DNA from: a bacterium
GTDB taxonomy: Bacteria; Patescibacteriota; Minisyncoccia; Minisyncoccales; CG1-02-41-26
Direction of reading: 5' to 3'
DNA: 7,945 nucleotides
Assembly (NCBI GenBank): GCA_021163625.1
Contig: JAGGTS010000020.1
Span: 1-7,945 of the forward strand
Under the pieces are notes generated by a model. That model was not told the DNA's origin. It worked only from the letters and a program-made list of their open reading frames with translations, and made no database searches. Position 1 is the stretch's first letter; the number at the start of each line of letters is the position of its first letter. Of this stretch, positions 5,469 to 7,945 are shown in pieces. A program made the translations under genes and the position numbers.

Positions 5469-6182
5469 TTATTGCTTTATTTGGAAAGATTCAAAGAAGG
5501 GCCAGGCAGTTTTGGCAATTTTGGAGATTTCTTTTGGGTCATATTGTTTATTGCTTTCTAATTTTTTATCAATTATATCTCCATTTTTAAAAAGTTGGAT
5601 AGAATATTTTTTTGCAGGGCCTATCCAGCGGGCGATTTTTAGAACATCATTTCTATCCAAAAAAGGTTTGACAATAGTTGTTTTAAATTCGTAGTCAATT
5701 TTGCTTTTTTTGATAAGATTAATGCTTTTTTCTATATTTTCTATTAACCAAAACGGCGAACAGCCTTTAAACCCTATAATCTCTGTATATTTTTCTTTTG
5801 GCGCCTTTATGTCCATTGTGATATAGTCAATCAGGTTGTTTTTGATTAGATAATTAATCATTTCTGGATTTGACCCGTTTGTGTCCAACTTTATAAAAAA
5901 CCCTAATTTTTTTATTTTGCTTACAAATTTTGGCAAATCATTGTTAATTGTTGGTTCGCCTCCGCTAATGACAACTCCTTGAAGCAGCCCTCTTTTTTCA
6001 AGCAGAAAACTGAAAAATTCTTTTTCTGATATCGCTTGGTCTTTTTTTATTTTTTCGGGCAAAACAAGGGAAGCGTTATAACAAAAAGGGCAACGCCAGT
6101 TGCACCCAGTCAAATATACCACGCAAGCAAGTTTATCATTAAAATCGTTCAGACTTAATTTTTGCAGCTTGCCAATTTGCAT
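5469..6182 (-). CDS. nrdG: Radical SAM activase, NrdG2-type (anaerobic ribonucleotide reductase activating protein)
   Basis: A cytoplasmic radical SAM iron-sulfur enzyme predicted to generate the glycyl radical on anaerobic ribonucleoside-triphosphate reductase (NrdD), enabling dNTP synthesis without oxygen. Of 237 residues, the CX3CX2C cluster motif is Cys27, Cys31 and Cys34 in TGCNWRCPFCYN. The SAM-binding SGGEPT is at 73-78, followed by LDTNGS and TMDIKAP, typical of the TIGR02495-like NrdG2 subfamily, longer than classical NrdG of about 155 residues. Start ATG at 6182 gives the conserved short lead before the first Cys; no Shine-Dalgarno is seen. The partner nrdD is not in the window. A pyruvate-formate-lyase-activating-type enzyme is the main alternative, since the two share this motif; NrdG2 is favoured by length and the CNWRCPFCYN form. 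The gene stands alone, 157 nt after ftsZ and ended by a terminator. Confidence 0.85.
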   Translation of the reverse strand: MQIGKLQKLSLNDFNDKLACVVYLTGCNWRCPFCYNASLVLPEKIKKDQAISEKEFFSFLLEKRGLLQGVVISGGEPTINNDLPKFVSKIKKLGFFIKLDTNGSNPEMINYLIKNNLIDYITMDIKAPKEKYTEIIGFKGCSPFWLIENIEKSINLIKKSKIDYEFKTTIVKPFLDRNDVLKIARWIGPAKKYSIQLFKNGDIIDKKLESNKQYDPKEISKIAKTAWPFFESFQIKQ

Positions 6183-6276
6183 TTATTTTTTGGATGTTGT
6201 CAGCTCTCAGGCTAATTCTTAAATCATAGCAGGGCTTTGAAAATTTTTGTTCGTCTCAAACCAAGTTCCAAAGTAA

Positions 6277-6314
6277 TAATTGCCTGTATTTGCCAGTTAA
6301 TTTAGCGGCAATTA
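6277..6314. repeat. Inverted repeat after ftsZ
   Basis: TAATTGCC (6277-6284) and GGCAATTA (6307-6314) are perfect 8-bp arms around a 22-base loop, 26 nt past the ftsZ stop. The minus-strand sequence after it (TTACTTTGG) has no proper U-tract, so it is a poor intrinsic terminator but could protect the transcript 3' end. The rest of the 6183-6339 gap shows nothing else. Confidence 0.4.
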
Positions 6315-6339
6315 ACGGTAAGATTTTTATCAAAAATTT

Positions 6340-7269
6340 TTATTTTTGCAGAGTCGCTATGAAAATGACTTTTACTTCCTTATCATCCAAACTTTTATCT
6401 TCTGAAACGCCAAAAACTATTTTTGTGTTTGGCGTTGCGGCTCTTTTTATAAAATCTGCGGCAGAATTCAACTGTTCAAGGGTAAGGTCTTCTTTGCCAA
6501 AAATATTTAACAATATTCCTTTGTAGTCTTTTGTATGAGGCTCAAGCAATGGAGAGTTTGCAGCCCTTAATGTTGCTGTTTGCACTGATTTTTCGCCTTT
6601 TGCCCTTCCTACTCCAAGCAATATTTTCCCTGAGCCTTTCAGTATTTGGTAAACGTCAGCAATGTCGGCATTGATAATCCCCGGATAAGAAATTAAATCA
6701 GATATTCCCTTAATTGCTTCTTTTAGAATATTGTCGCAGTTTTCAAATGCGCTTTCCAGTGTTTTTTTGTCTTTCAAAACAGTCGAGAGCCTGTCGTTTT
6801 GTATGCAGACATATCCGTCAACCTTGTCTTTTAGCTTTTGGATGCCTAAATTTGCAATTTTTTTTCGTTGCATTCCTTCAAAAGAGAATGGCAAAGTGAT
6901 TACTGCTATTGTCAAAGCTCCTGTTTTTTTTGCCATTTCTCCGATGATTGGAACGGCCGCCGTGCCTGTTCCTCCGCCAAATCCTGCTGTTAAGAAAACT
7001 ATGTCCGCGGGCAATATTGCCTGTTCAAGCTCTTTATAGCTTTCTTTAACTGCTCTTTCTCCAAGTTTTACATCCATCCCTGTTCCGAAGCCGGAGGCCG
7101 TGTTTTTGCCAATTAGAATTTTTTTTGACGCAAAAGATTTTACAAGAGACTGGCTGTCGGTGTTTACAGCTATTAATTCAACCCCTGGAATTTTTTCTCT
7201 TGATAGCCTAAAAATGGTATTTACGCCGGCCCCTCCTAAACCAACTATTTTTATTTTTAGAAAGCTCAT
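6340..7269 (-). CDS. ftsZ: Cell division GTPase FtsZ, core only
   Basis: Tubulin-like GTPase that polymerises into the division ring. Of 309 residues: nucleotide-binding GLGGAGVNT (10-18), NTD (36-38), tubulin signature GFGGGTGTA (97-104), E131 and R135 in SFEGMQRKKI for guanine contact, and the synergy (T7) loop NADIAD at 200-205 with both catalytic acids D202 and D205. The usual GxGxxPxxG loop is divergent (GFGTGMDVKLG). The C-terminal domain ends at VKVIFIATLQK, the last core strand. The variable linker and conserved C-terminal peptide that binds FtsA and other anchors are absent, and no frame downstream restores them. ATG at 7269 gives the expected start (MSFLKIKIVGLGGAG); no Shine-Dalgarno. 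It follows ftsA by 145 nt, the classic gene order at the end of the division cluster. Confidence 0.97.
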   Translation of the reverse strand: MSFLKIKIVGLGGAGVNTIFRLSREKIPGVELIAVNTDSQSLVKSFASKKILIGKNTASGFGTGMDVKLGERAVKESYKELEQAILPADIVFLTAGFGGGTGTAAVPIIGEMAKKTGALTIAVITLPFSFEGMQRKKIANLGIQKLKDKVDGYVCIQNDRLSTVLKDKKTLESAFENCDNILKEAIKGISDLISYPGIINADIADVYQILKGSGKILLGVGRAKGEKSVQTATLRAANSPLLEPHTKDYKGILLNIFGKEDLTLEQLNSAADFIKRAATPNTKIVFGVSEDKSLDDKEVKVIFIATLQK

Positions 7270-7358
7270 AATGAAAATAGGTATTTCTGCCGAAAACGAA
7301 CGGCAAAAACAAAAAATTATTTCAATCTTTGAAAGGCTTTCCTGAAACTAATTTGTAT

Positions 7359-7410
7359 TGTTTGCCCAACCAAAGTGATAATAAATTGTTATAAAGTTGG
7401 CTGGCAAACA
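7359..7410 (-). promoter_or_regulatory. Hairpin between ftsA and ftsZ
   Basis: TGTTTGCC and GGCAAACA (minus strand) form 8 bp. After one bulged G, AGCCAA pairs with TTGGTT using one G-U wobble, giving about 14 bp around a 24-nt AT-rich loop. The wobble exists only in the sense (minus) RNA; plus-strand RNA would have an A-C mismatch. It starts 4 nt after the ftsA stop and no U-tract follows, so it is more likely an mRNA processing or stability element than a terminator. The remaining bases to the ftsZ start hold no clear promoter. Confidence 0.55.
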
Positions 7411-7414
7411 TAGT

Positions 7415-7945
7415 TTATGGAAGGAATGCCCTGAACAGTTTTTTAATTTTTTCCTTAAAGCCATTGCCAAAGTTTCCTGTGATAGAGTTATTGTCTAAAT
7501 CCTCTGACTCGAAAGAGTCAAAAATTGAAAGGGCAAGGCCTGCTGCTACAGAAAATTCCAGCTCATTTGAATCGTCTAAAAGCGAAAATCCATTTAGCTT
7601 GCCGATTTTGCAGGGCAGTTTAATGTTTTGGCGGGTAAATTCTACAATTCCGCTAAGCCTTGCTCCTCCGCCTGTTAAAACAATGCCTGCTGGCAAAAGA
7701 TGGTCTTTTGACATTTTTTTAATTGATTTTTGCGCTTCGGAAAGTATCTCTGAAATTCTTGCTTCAACTATATTTTTCAAAAGTTTTTTTGAAAAACTTA
7801 ATGACTTTTCCGGAATTTTAATTTTTTCCTTTGCTTTTAACGCCTTTTTTTCTTTTAAAGTTGCAAATTCCTTTTTTATTCGTTCTGCTGTTTGTATTTC
7901 TGTGCGCAGGCAAATGGCAATATCGTTTGTAATGTTTGAAGAACC
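7415..7945 (-). CDS. ftsA: FtsA, C-terminal part (cut by the window edge)
   Basis: Actin-like ATPase that tethers FtsZ to the membrane. The reading frame is open to the window end, giving 176 residues without an in-window start. The visible part begins within the FtsA hallmark SSNITNDIAICLRTEIQTAERIK (residues 2-24 of the fragment), followed by a Lys-rich stretch, a KNIVEARISEI helix, and the adenosine-binding LTGGGARLSGI. It ends in an amphipathic helix (GFKEKIKKLFRAFLP) like the FtsA membrane-targeting sequence. The conserved position usually Gly in the AIGLRT motif is Cys here. A TTG at 7780 is not a real start, because conserved FtsA sequence lies upstream of it. FtsZ follows 145 nt on. 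Identity is firm; length and N-terminus are unseen. Confidence 0.93.
   Translation of the reverse strand, partial: GSSNITNDIAICLRTEIQTAERIKKEFATLKEKKALKAKEKIKIPEKSLSFSKKLLKNIVEARISEILSEAQKSIKKMSKDHLLPAGIVLTGGGARLSGIVEFTRQNIKLPCKIGKLNGFSLLDDSNELEFSVAAGLALSIFDSFESEDLDNNSITGNFGNGFKEKIKKLFRAFLP

Noticed and set aside
6259..6339. Lost FtsZ tail downstream of the stop codon
   Set aside because: In-frame readthrough gives 27 hydrophobic and basic residues without an anchor peptide, and another frame checked stops within about 12 codons.
7322..7411. 29-codon reading frame starting 3 nt after the ftsA stop
   Set aside because: No ribosome-binding site, no recognisable motif, and it runs through the hairpin; chance is the simpler explanation.
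7415..7780. A separate 121-residue protein starting at TTG 7780
   Set aside because: The frame is open to the window end, and the upstream residues carry the conserved FtsA ITNDIA...LRT motif, so this is one FtsA fragment.
1..7945. Recoding of TGA, as in some CPR lineages, because no gene here stops at TGA
   Set aside because: No gene has an in-frame TGA and all are of normal family length; the absence of TGA stops among eight genes is expected in AT-rich DNA.

Overview
The window is AT-rich bacterial DNA. All eight protein genes lie on the minus strand, so transcription runs from high to low coordinates. Short proteins, weak or absent Shine-Dalgarno sequences, a reduced division-gene pair (ftsA-ftsZ), a ComEC without its nuclease domain, and a stand-alone four-helix-bundle (IVP/S23-type) gene in repeat-rich DNA together suggest a Patescibacteria/CPR genome, probably Parcubacteria-like. 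This placement is inference from gene content and style. No rRNA or other phylogenetic marker beyond FtsA/FtsZ is present. The genes read cleanly with the standard bacterial code; all stops are TAA or TAG.

Layout in transcription order (right to left). At the right edge is the C-terminal part of FtsA (7415-7945, cut by the window end). A 52-nt hairpin follows, then FtsZ (6340-7269), which stops where the GTPase core ends and has no C-terminal tail. Next is a NrdG2-type radical SAM activase (5469-6182), closed by an intrinsic-terminator-like hairpin. This hairpin lies 16 nt before a rhomboid protease (4774-5415). The rhomboid overlaps comEC (3300-4787, membrane channel only) by 14 nt. A family 2 glycosyltransferase (2513-3238) follows at 61 nt. 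After a 154-nt AT-rich gap containing short palindromes comes a membrane-anchored HtrA/Deg protease (946-2358).

The left 945 bases are different. They hold one small four-helix-bundle gene (210-572) inside a dense repeat island. The island has degenerate heptameric arrays (TTTAGRA/TTTGTRA type, and another built on CGTCATT/CCCGAAA), a 24-bp exact direct repeat, a 17-bp exact direct repeat bracketing the gene, a third degenerate copy of that box touching the htrA stop codon, hairpins, and what looks like a gene-less copy carrying only the last bases of the four-helix-bundle gene. The arrangement resembles a small mobile or repeat-propagated unit and is the strongest candidate here for something not well described.

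Functionally, FtsA and FtsZ are the division pair. The activase belongs to anaerobic deoxyribonucleotide synthesis. Rhomboid and HtrA are envelope proteolysis genes. ComEC is the DNA-import channel. The glycosyltransferase probably builds an envelope glycan. No tRNA, rRNA, CRISPR array or recognisable transposase was seen.
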